A stretch of 64,000 nt of DNA from Luteibacter yeojuensis (GCF_000964085.1 NZ_JZRB01000025.1:1-64000); one strand, 5' to 3'. Positions 1 through 8,846 are shown, counted from the first letter of the stretch. The notes: generated by a model not told the origin, from the letters alone. Numbers and translations: made by a program.

Positions 1-63
1 GAGCCCACCCCTGTGGGCGACGGCGTTTCGCGAGGAGCCGTCGCCCACAGGGGTGGGCTCCTA
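1..63. repeat. REP-like palindrome at the window edge
   Basis: Bases 1-23 and 38-60 are perfect 23-bp inverted repeats around a 14-nt loop, followed by CTAC. The arm contains the GAGCCCACC and GTGGGCGACGG blocks typical of gammaproteobacterial intergenic REP sequences. Related but not identical elements lie near 4116, 10775, 55111 and 55255. It sits beyond the 3' end of the leftward gene at 77-355, so it can act as that gene's terminator. The left flank lies outside the window. Confidence 0.8.
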
Positions 64-76
64 CGGGGGGGTGCGG

Positions 77-355
77 TTACTTCACGCTTTCCTTGGCACC
101 CAAGGGCACTACGGCGGCTTCTGATGCATCGCGGCGGCGCACCGGCGCGGGGCGCGGCAGGGAGGGCGACGTGCGCCCCAGCGTAATGTTTTTTGAAGCC
201 CGCACGTCGCGGTTCGCGAACGTCCAGATCTCGCCCGTTTCGGTGATGAACACCGTCCAGTACAAATCTGACTCCGGACCGTAATCGATGAGGAAGTGGG
301 CGAAGCCTTCGCCCTTGGGGGTATTCAGCGGCAGTGGCGGGTTCAGTTGCAGCAT
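77..355 (-). CDS. conserved hypothetical protein, 92 aa
   Basis: This is a small soluble protein of unknown function. The N-terminal two thirds (LNPPLPLNTPKGEGFAHFLI, then a Tyr/Trp-rich strand region with TVFITETGEIWTF) resembles short proteins I recall from xanthomonads in which a TPKG motif precedes an acidic-aromatic strand. The C-terminus is a basic, low-complexity tail. I chose the ATG at 355 because GAGGAC lies just upstream; longer in-frame starts lack such a site and would read through the 49-aa gene before it. It lies 7 nt downstream of that small gene, so the two are probably co-transcribed. No catalytic motif is visible. Confidence 0.75.
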   Translation of the reverse strand: MLQLNPPLPLNTPKGEGFAHFLIDYGPESDLYWTVFITETGEIWTFANRDVRASKNITLGRTSPSLPRPAPVRRRDASEAAVVPLGAKESVK

Positions 356-362
356 GGTGTCC

Positions 363-512
363 TCAGCCCTTCTTGTGCTGGTTGTCTTCGCCCGAGTCGT
401 CGACCGGATCGCCTGACGAATCAGTCTCGCGCGGGCGCGTCGGGTTCCGCGGGTTTTCCGGCATGTCGTTCTGGCCGGGGTGCTTCTCGGGGGCATTCTT
501 TTCGTTGGCCAC
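363..512 (-). CDS. small hydrophilic protein, 49 aa, GTG start
   Basis: A GTG-initiated frame has GGAG about 9 nt upstream and encodes a very polar peptide beginning VANEKNAPEKHPGQND and ending in HKKG. It is rich in Asn, Pro, Asp, Glu and Lys, has no hydrophobic core, and is probably intrinsically disordered. Its stop codon is 7 nt from the start of the 92-aa gene downstream on the same strand, and the SD of that gene lies in the gap, an operon-like spacing. No function can be assigned. Support comes from the ribosome-binding site, the spacing and the protein-like composition. Confidence 0.55.
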   Translation of the reverse strand: MANEKNAPEKHPGQNDMPENPRNPTRPRETDSSGDPVDDSGEDNQHKKG

Positions 513-650
513 GGCGGTGCTCCGTCCTCGTTGGGAGCCCAGCGTCGCGGCCTAGCCCTGAAGGCCGGGTGCTGGAGCCGTGAGGGCGATGTCACGACGG
601 CCGCGAGCCACATCACCGTGTGTCCACGCCAACGCCCGGACAGTCACGCC

Positions 651-1439
651 ATGAAGATGGCAACCTTCAACGTGAACGGGATCACCTCGCGCCTGCCGCA
701 TCTGCTCGAGTGGCTGGAGCGCGAGCAGCCCGATGTAGCCTGCCTGCAGGAGCTGAAGGCACCCGATCGCGGCTTCCCGCTGCAGGCGATCCACGACGCG
801 GGCTATGGGGCCGTGTGGTCCGGGCAGGCGTCGTGGAACGGCGTGGCCATCCTCTCGCGCGGCGAGGATCCCATCGAAAGCCGGCGCAGCCTGCCGGGCG
901 ATGCCCGGGACGTGCACAGCCGCTATATCGAAGCCCTCGCCCACGGCGTACTCGTCGGTTGCCTTTACCTTCCGAACGGCAATCCGAGACCCGGCCCGAA
1001 GTTCGACTACAAGCTGGCCTGGTTCGAGCGTCTCATCGCCTACGCACAGCCACTGTTCGATACAGGCTACCCTGTGGTGCTCGCTGGCGATTACAACGTC
1101 GTGCCCACGGATGCCGACATCTATGATCCGAAGAACTGGCGGCGCGATGCGCTGCTGCAACCGGAATCCCGCGATGCCTACGAGCGGCTGCTCGCGCAGG
1201 GCTGGACCGATGCTCTCCGCGCGGCGCACCCCAACGAGCAGGTGTTCACATTCTGGGATTACTTCCGCCAGCACTGGCCCCGGAACCGTGGTTTGCGCAT
1301 AGACCACCTGCTCCTCTCGGCCAATCTGGCGAAGCGCATCAAGGCCGCCGGTGTCGATCGCTGGGTACGCGACCTGCCGAAGGCCAGCGACCATGCGCCG
1401 ACCTGGGTGGAATTCGCCATGCCGCGCCGGAACGGCTAG
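651..1439 (+). CDS. xth: exodeoxyribonuclease III (AP endonuclease family)
   Basis: The 262-aa product belongs to the Mg-dependent endonuclease/exonuclease/phosphatase fold and should repair abasic sites and trim 3' ends. Visible family motifs are the N-terminal FNVNGI (metal/DNA contact), LQELK with the metal-binding Glu, YLPNG, the catalytic LAGDYNVVPTDAD block, DALR, FTFWDY and the C-terminal SDHAP with the catalytic His. The length matches XthA. The ATG at 651 begins exactly at the conserved MKMATFNVNG start; the frame remains open upstream without family similarity. Its stop overlaps by 4 nt the stop of the convergent gene at 1436-1645 (shared CTAG). Confidence 0.93.
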   Translation: MKMATFNVNGITSRLPHLLEWLEREQPDVACLQELKAPDRGFPLQAIHDAGYGAVWSGQASWNGVAILSRGEDPIESRRSLPGDARDVHSRYIEALAHGVLVGCLYLPNGNPRPGPKFDYKLAWFERLIAYAQPLFDTGYPVVLAGDYNVVPTDADIYDPKNWRRDALLQPESRDAYERLLAQGWTDALRAAHPNEQVFTFWDYFRQHWPRNRGLRIDHLLLSANLAKRIKAAGVDRWVRDLPKASDHAPTWVEFAMPRRNG

Positions 1440-1645
1440 CGCTTCTTCAGGGCCTCCGGCTTGTGTGCCGCCATGGCGCCTGTCTTTTCGCTGCGGACGA
1501 GGTATTCGGGATTATCTTCACTGGCTGCCACCACGTGGCCCTTGATCTTCGACGGCTGGACAAGTTTCTTGACGACCTTGCCCTTCACCTTTCCCTGTGA
1601 GCTCTCCCAGCTCACGTTGTCGCCGCGGCTCGGCTCGCTTGCCAT
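1436..1645 (-). CDS. DUF2945-like small Tudor-fold protein
   Basis: This 69-aa basic protein contains GDNVSWESSQGKVKGKVVKK near the N-terminus and EYLVRSEKTGAMAAHKPEAL near the C-terminus. That pattern is known from the DUF2945 family (hypervirulence-associated Tudor-domain proteins), whose role in bacteria is unclear. The whole length is one small beta-barrel domain, so it appears intact. It converges on xth with a 4-nt overlap and has its own upstream region (1646-1802) shared with the divergent diguanylate cyclase. Confidence 0.8.
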   Translation of the reverse strand: MASEPSRGDNVSWESSQGKVKGKVVKKLVQPSKIKGHVVAASEDNPEYLVRSEKTGAMAAHKPEALKKR

Positions 1646-1802
1646 GATGCTCTCCGGTTACTTGCGGTACGCCAAGAATCCCGCTGGACCCGTGGCAGTG
1701 GCGTGACGCATGGCCCAGCGGCCCGTCACAGAATCGCCAAAAACCTGCCCCACGGCGCGGCAGCTTTGCTAGATTCGGCCCAACACGGCCACGACCACCC
1801 CG

Positions 1803-4100
1803 ATGCCCCACGAGCGCCACGCACGGCTCACCCACCTCGTCGACCGCGGCACGCGTGCCAGCGTGGCCCTGGTGGTGCTGCTTACCTTCGCGGGCGTGGC
1901 CACGGCGCTCGGCCTGCTCGCCACGCAGGGCATCGTTGGCAAGCGCTACGAGGTGCTCATCGCCACCAATGCCATCGGGCAGGACGTGCACGACATGCGC
2001 GCCGCCATCGGCGCCTGGGTGCTCCGTGACGAACCCAACGCCCGGGCCATGTGGCGGCAGGCGGTGGGTTCCGCCCACGACCACATGGCCATGCTCGGCG
2101 GCAGCCTGGGCCGCGACCGCCGCGAAAACGAGCTGGTGGCCCAGCTCGGCAAGAGCCTGCAGGATCGCGTCGACACGGCATCGCCCCTCCTCGCCCGCTC
2201 GGCCGCGAGCGAGCGCCAGCGCTACATCGACGAGCTGATGGGCGCCGACTACCAGTCGCGCAACGACGCCGTGGCCCACGATGTCAGCGCACTGGCCGCG
2301 TACGAGCGCCTGCGGCTGCAACAGGGCAAGACCCGCCAGGACCTGGTGCTGTCGATCGCCGGGCTCGCGCTCGCCGGCCTTGTCGCGTGGTCGGTGGTCA
2401 CCCTGCGGCGCTCGCGGCACATGGCGGGCGCCCTGCTCGACAACTGGCGCGATGCACTGGCCGCCACCCAGCAGGGCCGCGCCGAGCTGCACGCGTTCAC
2501 CGATGCGGCGCCCCTTGCCGTGTTCCACGTCGACGCGAATGGCGTTCCCCTGTGGTTGAACGCGCAGGCCGTGCAATGGGTGGGCACCCGCAAGGGCGCC
2601 GATGTCGCCAGCTTCATGCGCGAGAACATCGAACCGAGCGACCAGGCACGCGTCGTCGATGCCTGGCGCAACCTGGTCACGCATGGCGATCGCTTCGAGC
2701 AGGTGTTCCGCTTCCGTGGCGACGACGGTCTGCTCGTGTGGGCGCACGCCCACGCCACCCCCGTACGGGTGGACGGGGCCACCAGTGGTTTCGTGGCCGT
2801 GCTCCAGGACATCACCGGCGCACGCATGCTGCAGGAGGAGCTCGACCACTCCCGGCGGCGCCTGCGCCGCATGACCGACGCCATCCCGGCCCTCATCGCG
2901 CGGGTGGACGCCGACGAGGTCTACCGCTTCGTCAACGGCACCTACCGCGACTGGTTCGGCGACGCGGCCCCGCGCATTGGCCAGACCCTGCGCGACTTCG
3001 TGGGCGAGCTCTACTACCAGCGCGTGGCGCCAATGATCGCCCGCGTGCGGCAGGGCCAGGCGGTGCGCTTCGAGATGAACCAGATGAACCTGCACGACCG
3101 CCTCTTCACCGGCGATGTCACCTACACGCCGGAGTTTGGCGACGACGGTGCGTTCAGCGGTTTCTACGTGATGGTCACAGACATCAGCGAGCGCAAGCGC
3201 CTGGAGGAAAGCCTGTTCGCGGCGAAGGAGCTGGCCCAGGTCACGCTCGATTCCATCGGCGACGCAGTGCTCACGACCGACATCACCGGTGCCATCACGT
3301 TCCTCAACCAGCGTGCCGAGGACCTGCTGCTGCGCCCCGCGATGCGCGCGCGCGGCATGCCGATCGAACACGTGGTGAAGCTGCGCGACAGCAACGACGA
3401 GCCGAGCGAAACCTCGCTCATGCGTGCGATCACGGAAGAACGCACCGTCGACATGCTGCAGCCACGCCAGCTGCTGCTGGCCGACGGCTCCCGGCTCGAT
3501 ATCGAGGATGTCGCCGCGCCCATCCGCGACCGCGACGGCCACGTCGTGGGCGGCGTGCTGGTGCTTCGCGATGTGTCGGTGGCCCGGGCCGTGGCCGACC
3601 GCATGCGCCAACTCGCCGAATCCGACCCGCTCACGGGCCTGCCGAACCGCATGGTGTTCGAAGAACGGCTGAAGGGCTCGCTCGCCCACCTGAAAGCCGA
3701 CGAGAGCCTCGCCGTGCTTTACATGGACCTGGACGGCTTCAAGGCCGTCAACGATGTGCATGGCCACGCGGCAGGCGATGAGCTGCTGCGCCAGTTCGCG
3801 GGCCGCTTGCTGCGCCGCACGCGCAAGACCGATACGGTGTGCCGCCTGGGCGGCGACGAATTCGTGGCGTTGCTCGCGCCGCCGGTATCGCTCCGTGACG
3901 CCATGGTGCGCGCGGAGGAGTTCATCAACGCCGCCAGCGAGCCCTTCTCGTGGCACGGCATGCCGCTGCACGTGACGCTGAGCGTGGGCATCGCCGAGGC
4001 GCCCTTGCATGGCGTGGATGCCATCGCGCTGGTGCGGCGTGCGGACGATGCGTTGTACGAGGCGAAAGCCGCTGGCAAGAACAGGGTTTCCGTTTTGTAG
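1803..4100 (+). CDS. membrane PAS-GGDEF diguanylate cyclase
   Basis: The 765-aa protein should make cyclic di-GMP at the inner membrane. Residues about 20-42 and 180-201 are transmembrane helices bracketing a mainly helical periplasmic sensor region. PAS-like segments follow at roughly 228-345, 350-470 and 480-600, two ending in VLQDITGAR and VMVTDISERKR, the usual PAS/PAC exits. The GGDEF domain fills 605-765, with an intact GGDEF motif at 683-687 and an RKTD allosteric I-site at 674-677. It therefore looks active and product-inhibited. There is no EAL domain. The start has only a weak ribosome-binding site. The nearby exopolysaccharide genes are a plausible c-di-GMP target, but that is inference. 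Confidence 0.92.
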   Translation: MPHERHARLTHLVDRGTRASVALVVLLTFAGVATALGLLATQGIVGKRYEVLIATNAIGQDVHDMRAAIGAWVLRDEPNARAMWRQAVGSAHDHMAMLGGSLGRDRRENELVAQLGKSLQDRVDTASPLLARSAASERQRYIDELMGADYQSRNDAVAHDVSALAAYERLRLQQGKTRQDLVLSIAGLALAGLVAWSVVTLRRSRHMAGALLDNWRDALAATQQGRAELHAFTDAAPLAVFHVDANGVPLWLNAQAVQWVGTRKGADVASFMRENIEPSDQARVVDAWRNLVTHGDRFEQVFRFRGDDGLLVWAHAHATPVRVDGATSGFVAVLQDITGARMLQEELDHSRRRLRRMTDAIPALIARVDADEVYRFVNGTYRDWFGDAAPRIGQTLRDFVGELYYQRVAPMIARVRQGQAVRFEMNQMNLHDRLFTGDVTYTPEFGDDGAFSGFYVMVTDISERKRLEESLFAAKELAQVTLDSIGDAVLTTDITGAITFLNQRAEDLLLRPAMRARGMPIEHVVKLRDSNDEPSETSLMRAITEERTVDMLQPRQLLLADGSRLDIEDVAAPIRDRDGHVVGGVLVLRDVSVARAVADRMRQLAESDPLTGLPNRMVFEERLKGSLAHLKADESLAVLYMDLDGFKAVNDVHGHAAGDELLRQFAGRLLRRTRKTDTVCRLGGDEFVALLAPPVSLRDAMVRAEEFINAASEPFSWHGMPLHVTLSVGIAEAPLHGVDAIALVRRADDALYEAKAAGKNRVSVL

Positions 4101-4115
4101 GTAGCGCCCGCGTTC

Positions 4116-4146
4116 CTGTGGGAGCGCGCTTGCGCGCGATGCCTAC
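4116..4146. repeat. single REP-like element
   Basis: CTGTGGGAGCGCGCTTGCGCGCGATGCCTACA carries the same GTGGGAGC...GCGATGCC frame as the other REP-like elements here, with an inner self-complementary GCGCGC core. It lies between the convergent diguanylate cyclase and tetR genes, and its CTA at 4143-4145 forms the tetR stop codon. It may terminate transcription from both sides. Confidence 0.6.
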
Positions 4147-4715
4147 AACAAAGCGCTAGCCGCCCGCCGCCCCGCCGCAAGGATCTCCTCCGACAGCGCC
4201 CCATCCTTGGTCGCCCGCGCCATCTGCAGCGCACCGTTGATCAACGCATATAGCGCGATGGCCCGCTCGCGTGCGGGGCCCTCCTCCAGCCCCGGCCACT
4301 GCCGCGACAGCCGCGCCACCAGCGTTTCCATGCCCTCGGCGAAGGCTTCGCGCACGGGCTCCGAGCGCCGGGCCACGTCGCCCACGAGGGTCGATATGGG
4401 GCAGCCCTGCTGGGGGTTATCACGGTGTTTCGTCGACAGGTACGAATCAATGTATGCCTGGGTGTTGCCACCCGTGGCGATGCGCTCGTTGAGGAAATCG
4501 AGCCGCTCGGCCATGGCGAACGCCACGACTTCACGGGCCAGGTCCTCTTTCGAGGCAAAGTGGTTGAAGAACGCGCCGTTGGTGAGCCCGGCGTCGTGCA
4601 TCACCGAAGCGATGCCCTCGCCTTCGAAACCGCGCTCGCGGAAATTCGCCGCGGCCGTTTCGATGATGCGCTGGCGTGTCTTTTCCTTATGGCCTTTCGC
4701 GTACCGCATGGTCAC
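4143..4715 (-). CDS. TetR-family regulator of the efflux operon
   Basis: The 190-aa protein has an N-terminal helix-turn-helix of TetR type: TRQRIIETAAANFRERGFEG, then a recognition segment with MHDAGLTNGAFFNHF and SKEDL. The C-terminal helical ligand domain carries a GCPISTLVGDVAR stretch common in TetR_C subfamilies. It is the last gene of a leftward operon behind emrA-emrB-OMF, and its start overlaps the OMF stop by 4 nt (ATGA). It probably represses the operon in response to a drug-like ligand. Position downstream, rather than divergent, implies autoregulation through the common promoter. Confidence 0.88.
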   Translation of the reverse strand: MTMRYAKGHKEKTRQRIIETAAANFRERGFEGEGIASVMHDAGLTNGAFFNHFASKEDLAREVVAFAMAERLDFLNERIATGGNTQAYIDSYLSTKHRDNPQQGCPISTLVGDVARRSEPVREAFAEGMETLVARLSRQWPGLEEGPARERAIALYALINGALQMARATKDGALSEEILAAGRRAASALL

Positions 4716-6169
4716 CTCGAAACATCAGCCACCTTGTCGGCCGGGGCTTCCCAACCGCCACCCAGTGAACGGAACGCGCCGACCGCGGCGCGCGCATCGT
4801 CTGTGCGCACGCGGGCAAGCAAATCGCGCGAGGCAAGCAGCTGGCGGTCCTCGTCGAGCACCTCAAGCAGGCTCACCGCACCCCCTTTGTACGCATCCTG
4901 CGCGGCATCACGGGCCCTGGCATGGGCCTTTACCTCGTTCTCCAGCACGGCGTGCTGCGCTTCCAGCTGGGTGAGCGACACGATGGCGTTTTCGACGTCC
5001 TCGGTCGCCTTCAGCATGGCCCCACGATACCGCGCCAGCGCCTCGGCGTACGCGCCGCGTGCCTGGCCGACCTCGGCATCGACGCGCCCGAAGTCGAACA
5101 GCCGCCAGTGCAGCCCCAGCGCGCCCTGCGATTGGGCGGCCGCCCCGGTGAACAGCTTGCCGCTATCGAGCGAGGCGAACCCCAGCAGCCCCGACAGGGA
5201 CACCTGGGGATAGTACTGCGCCAGCGCCACGCCGATACGGGCGTTGCTGGCGGCCAGCTCCCGTTCCGCGGCGATGACGTCGGGCCGCCGGCGCAACAGC
5301 GATGCGGGGCCGCCCGCGGCGTCCACCGTCGGCACCTTGGACGAGGCCGGGGTGGAGGCGATCTCGCTGGCATAGGTACCCGGAGCCGCCCCCATCAACA
5401 CATCGAGGCGGTTGAGCTGCGTATCGAGTTCGGCCTGCAGCGGCGGCACGGTGGCCTGGGCCTGCAGCAGCAGGGCCTCGGCCTGGGCCACCTCGCGTTC
5501 GGTGCCAAGCCCGTGGGTGAGCCGCAGCCGCACCAGGTCGACCAGGCCCTGCTCGTTGCGGATCTGTTCGTTGGCGATGCCGATGCGCGCCTGTGCCCCA
5601 CGAACACGGAAATACGCATCCGCGGCCTCGGCGACCAGGGTGATGCGGACGCCGGCATGCGTGGCTTCCGCGGCCTCCCGTGCCGCGTTCGCGGCTTCGT
5701 CACCGCGACGCAGCCCACCGGCCAGGTCGAGTTCCCAGCTCGCGCCGGCACCGATGTCTTCGTACGTTTGGTCGCGGTCGTAGCCCGGCGTGGCACGTGC
5801 CAGCTTGCCCAGCGGGCTAAGCTCGGACTGGCGCAGGCGCGCGCCGTTCGCATCCAGGCTGCCCTGCGGCAGGCGCTCGGCGTGGGCCTGCCGCGACGCG
5901 GCCTCCGCCTGCCGCACGCGGGCGGCGGAAGCCGCCAGGTCCAGGTTCTGGCCCAACACGCGCGATACGATTGCCGTGAGCTCCGGATCGTCGAACCCTT
6001 GCCACCAGGCGTCGAGCGCGGGTGCCGGCGCGTCGCCCTGGCGCTGCGCCAGGGCCGCCCCCTGGTGCCACGTGGAGCCGGCGGGGACATCGGGCTTCAC
6101 GTAATCGGGCCCGACCGTACAGCCGGCGAGCAGCATGGGGACAAGCAAGGCAAGCGGTTTAGTGCGCAT
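4712..6169 (-). CDS. outer-membrane efflux lipoprotein (NodT/OprM type)
   Basis: The 485-aa protein is the outer-membrane channel of a tripartite pump. It has a lipoprotein signal peptide with lipobox LLAGC (Cys17) followed by TVGPDYVKP, the usual start of NodT-family factors. Two homologous OEP repeats follow, with long coiled-coil helices rich in Ala, Arg, Gln and Glu (around 60-240 and 280-460), including ELAASNARIGVALAQYYPQV and a C-terminal LLEVLDEDRQLL. It overlaps emrB by 11 nt upstream and tetR by 4 nt downstream, so translation of the operon is coupled. Confidence 0.92.
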   Translation of the reverse strand: MRTKPLALLVPMLLAGCTVGPDYVKPDVPAGSTWHQGAALAQRQGDAPAPALDAWWQGFDDPELTAIVSRVLGQNLDLAASAARVRQAEAASRQAHAERLPQGSLDANGARLRQSELSPLGKLARATPGYDRDQTYEDIGAGASWELDLAGGLRRGDEAANAAREAAEATHAGVRITLVAEAADAYFRVRGAQARIGIANEQIRNEQGLVDLVRLRLTHGLGTEREVAQAEALLLQAQATVPPLQAELDTQLNRLDVLMGAAPGTYASEIASTPASSKVPTVDAAGGPASLLRRRPDVIAAERELAASNARIGVALAQYYPQVSLSGLLGFASLDSGKLFTGAAAQSQGALGLHWRLFDFGRVDAEVGQARGAYAEALARYRGAMLKATEDVENAIVSLTQLEAQHAVLENEVKAHARARDAAQDAYKGGAVSLLEVLDEDRQLLASRDLLARVRTDDARAAVGAFRSLGGGWEAPADKVADVSR

Positions 6170-7697
6170 CGGCGGAAGGGCCCTTCGGTGGTGCCACCTT
6201 GCGCATCAGCGGCACCATGGCCGTCGCGATCACAAAGCACACCATGATGGAAAAGAACGCATCGCTGTAGGTCAGCGTCTGCGCTTCGCGGTACGTGAGT
6301 TGCCACAGCTGGTGCAAGGCGGCTTCTGGCGTCGCCCCCGTGCCTTCAACGCCCTGCAGCAGGGCGTTCATCGGCTCGTTGGCGGGCGTGAGGTGCTCGG
6401 CCAGCCGCTGGAAATGCAGGTTGGTGCGGTCGTTGAGGATCGTGGCGCACGCGGCGATGCCGATGGCGCCGCCGAGGTTGCGCATGGTGTTGAAGAGGCC
6501 CGAGGCGTGGCGAAGGCGCGCGGGCGGCAGGCCGCCCAGGGTCAGCGTGACCACGGGCGGCACGGCCAGTTGCTGTGCCATGCCGCGCAGGGCCTGCGGG
6601 AACAGCAGCTCCGCACTGCTCCAGTCGTGCGTGATCGGCGTGAACTCGAACATCGAGATCGCGAACAGGCCAAGGCCCGCCATCATCAGCCAGCGCAGGT
6701 CGACGCGGTTGGCGAGGAACGCGTACACCGGGATGGTCAGTATCTGGAACACGCCCGTCGAAAACACCGCCTTACCGGTCTGGAACGCGCTGTACCCCTC
6801 CACGCGGCCAAGGAACAGCGGCGTGAGGTAGATGGTCGCGAACAGGCCGATGCCAGTGACGAACGAGAAGAAGGACCCTAAGGCGAAGTTGCGGTCCTTG
6901 AGGGCACGCAGGTCCACCACGGGGTGCTCGGCCGTGAGTTCGCGCCAGATGAAGAGCACGCCGGCCATCAGCGTGGTCCACGCCGTGGTGCTTATCACCC
7001 GGTCCTCCATCCAGTTCCAGCGCGGGCCCTCTTCCAGCGTGTATTCAAGGCAACCCAGGAACACGGCGATCAGCACGATGCCAACCCAGTCACCCACCTT
7101 GAGCAGGCTGAGGTCGGGCTCGTCGATCTTCACCCGCATGGGTACCACCACCGTCACGAAGATGCCCGGCAACAGGTTGATGAAGAACAGCCAGTGCCAT
7201 GAGTAGTTGTCGGTGATCCAGCCACCCAGCGTGGGGCCGAGCGTGGGTGCCAGCGACGCGAGCGCGCCAATGGTGGCGGCAGCCACCACGCGCTGCTTGC
7301 CCTCGAAGAACACGAACGCCGTGGTGAACACGGTCGGGATCATCGAGCCGCCAAGGAACCCCTGCGCGGCGCGGAACACGATCATGCTCTGGATATCCCA
7401 GGCCATGCCGCACAGCAGGCTCGTCAGCGTAAACCCCGCCGCCGAGGCCGCGAACAGCCAGCGCGTGGAGAACACCCGCGAAAGCCAGCCACTCAGCGGG
7501 ATGACGACGATCTCCGCGATCAGGTAGCTCGTTTGCACCCACGCGGTGTCGTCGGCACCCGCCGAGAGGCCGCCACCGATATCGCGCAGCGACGCCGACA
7601 CGATCTGGATATCCAGCAGCGCGATGAACATGCCCACGCACATGCTGGCGAAGGCGAAGATCTTCTGGCCGTGGGTGAGTTGGGCGACCGGGCTCAT
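6159..7697 (-). CDS. emrB: DHA2-family MFS drug efflux pump (EmrB-like)
   Basis: This 512-aa inner-membrane proton antiporter has 14 predicted membrane helices. Family marks include FIALLDIQIVSASLRDIGGG (motif D1 region), TAWVQTSYLIAEIVVIPLSG, GWLSRVFSTRW and the motif-C helix LAPTLGPTLGGWI. EmrB proteins move hydrophobic toxic compounds through an EmrA-TolC-type conduit, and both partners are encoded beside it. I start at the ATG at 7697 because it overlaps the emrA stop as ATGA and begins the family-like MSPVAQLTHGQK sequence; in-frame sequence upstream is an artefact inside emrA. The stop overlaps the OMF gene by 11 nt. Confidence 0.92.
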   Translation of the reverse strand: MSPVAQLTHGQKIFAFASMCVGMFIALLDIQIVSASLRDIGGGLSAGADDTAWVQTSYLIAEIVVIPLSGWLSRVFSTRWLFAASAAGFTLTSLLCGMAWDIQSMIVFRAAQGFLGGSMIPTVFTTAFVFFEGKQRVVAAATIGALASLAPTLGPTLGGWITDNYSWHWLFFINLLPGIFVTVVVPMRVKIDEPDLSLLKVGDWVGIVLIAVFLGCLEYTLEEGPRWNWMEDRVISTTAWTTLMAGVLFIWRELTAEHPVVDLRALKDRNFALGSFFSFVTGIGLFATIYLTPLFLGRVEGYSAFQTGKAVFSTGVFQILTIPVYAFLANRVDLRWLMMAGLGLFAISMFEFTPITHDWSSAELLFPQALRGMAQQLAVPPVVTLTLGGLPPARLRHASGLFNTMRNLGGAIGIAACATILNDRTNLHFQRLAEHLTPANEPMNALLQGVEGTGATPEAALHQLWQLTYREAQTLTYSDAFFSIMVCFVIATAMVPLMRKVAPPKGPSADAH

Positions 7698-8773
7698 GGG
7701 GCGGCGTTCGTATCGATGGTGGCGGTGACCGACAGGCCGGGGCGCAGCAGGCCGAGGTCGCCATCCTTGCCGTCCAGCGCCACGCGCACGGGCACGCGCT
7801 GCACGATCTTGGTGAAGTTGCCGGTGGCGTTTTCCGGTGGCAGCACGCTGAATTGCGCGCCGGTGGCGGGTGCCAGCGACACGACATGGCCGTGGAACGG
7901 GTGGTCGGGCATGACGTCGGCGCGCACGTCCACCGCCTGCCCCACCTTCATCCGTGCCAGCTGGTCTTCCTTGAAGTTCGCATCCACCCACAGGCCGTGA
8001 GCAGGCACCACCGAAAGCAAGGGGCTCCCGGCCGACGCGAAGGCGCCCGCGCGGGCGCGGCGGTTGCCGATGGTGCCGTCCACGGGCGCACGCACCTCCG
8101 TGTACGAGAGGTCGAGGTGGGCGGCGTCCGCCTGCGCCCGCGCCTGCGCCAGCGCGGCATCGGCCTGGTGTTTCTGGGTGCCGATGACATCGAGCTGGCG
8201 GCGGGCCGCTTCCACCGTGGCAGCGGCCTTCTGGCGGTCGGCGTCGGCGGTTTGCGCCGCCGCCCGCGCCTTCTGCGCGGCTTCGACCGATACCGCCGAC
8301 CGGCTGGCGAGGTCGCCGTAGCGGGTATCGTCCAGCCTGGCCCGCGTGGCCTCGGCGTCGGCCGCGGCCTTGGTCGCCTCGGCCTGGTGGATGACGCTCT
8401 CCTGCAACGCGGCCACCGCGTCGAGGTTGCGCAGCGCGGCTTCCTGCGCCGCCACCGCGGCGTCGGCCTTCGCCACCGCCGCGCGGTAGTCCCTGTCGTC
8501 GATGCGTACCAGCAGGTCGCCCCGGTGCACGGCCTGGTTATCGGTGACCGCCACTGCCTGGACGTAACCCGGCACCTTCGAGCCAATGACGGTGACGTCG
8601 CCGCCCACGTAGGCGTCATCGGTGTCCTGGATGAACCGGCCCGTGGTCCACCAGTGGGCGCCATAGGCCAGCACGCCAAGCAGGAGCACGGCACCTGCCG
8701 CGAGCTTGAGGGGTTTGCTACGCCGCGCCGGGGCGGCGGGCGAATCGATGACAGCGGACACGGGGACACCCAT
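7694..8773 (-). CDS. emrA: EmrA/HlyD-family periplasmic adaptor
   Basis: The 359-aa membrane fusion protein links EmrB to the outer-membrane factor. It has one N-terminal membrane helix (about 23-40), then TDDAYVGGDVTVIGSKVPGY, the canonical EmrA biotinyl-lipoyl entry. A long Ala/Gln/Asp-rich coiled-coil hairpin (about 90-200) is followed by the closing lipoyl half with LDLSYTEVRAPVDGTIG and a beta-barrel with LWVDANFKEDQL. It is the first gene of the operon. The ATG at 8773 has no strong Shine-Dalgarno; a GTG four codons downstream is an alternative. The 5' region holds a promoter and a folded RNA with terminator. Confidence 0.9.
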   Translation of the reverse strand: MGVPVSAVIDSPAAPARRSKPLKLAAGAVLLLGVLAYGAHWWTTGRFIQDTDDAYVGGDVTVIGSKVPGYVQAVAVTDNQAVHRGDLLVRIDDRDYRAAVAKADAAVAAQEAALRNLDAVAALQESVIHQAEATKAAADAEATRARLDDTRYGDLASRSAVSVEAAQKARAAAQTADADRQKAAATVEAARRQLDVIGTQKHQADAALAQARAQADAAHLDLSYTEVRAPVDGTIGNRRARAGAFASAGSPLLSVVPAHGLWVDANFKEDQLARMKVGQAVDVRADVMPDHPFHGHVVSLAPATGAQFSVLPPENATGNFTKIVQRVPVRVALDGKDGDLGLLRPGLSVTATIDTNAAP

Positions 8774-8795
8774 AAGTCAGTTGAATTACGTACAT

Positions 8796-8824
8796 ACTTT
8801 TATGGATGATCGAGTAACTTTCAA
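8796..8824 (-). promoter_or_regulatory. candidate emrA promoter
   Basis: On the minus strand TTGAAA (8819-8824) is separated by 16 nt from TAAAAG (8797-8802), a reasonable sigma-70 pair ending about 23 nt before the emrA ATG. The downstream segment GTATGTACGTAATTC is AT-rich with a GTAC/TACGTA core and is the likely place for a TetR operator, but no long perfect dyad is visible. Confidence 0.4.
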
Positions 8825-8846
8825 GAGGCAAGTGACTCTTCGGGGC

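Noticed and set aside
1518-4010. 830-codon open frame antisense to the diguanylate cyclase
   Set aside because: High-GC mirror of codon third positions; His/Arg/Ala-rich random composition with no domain motif.
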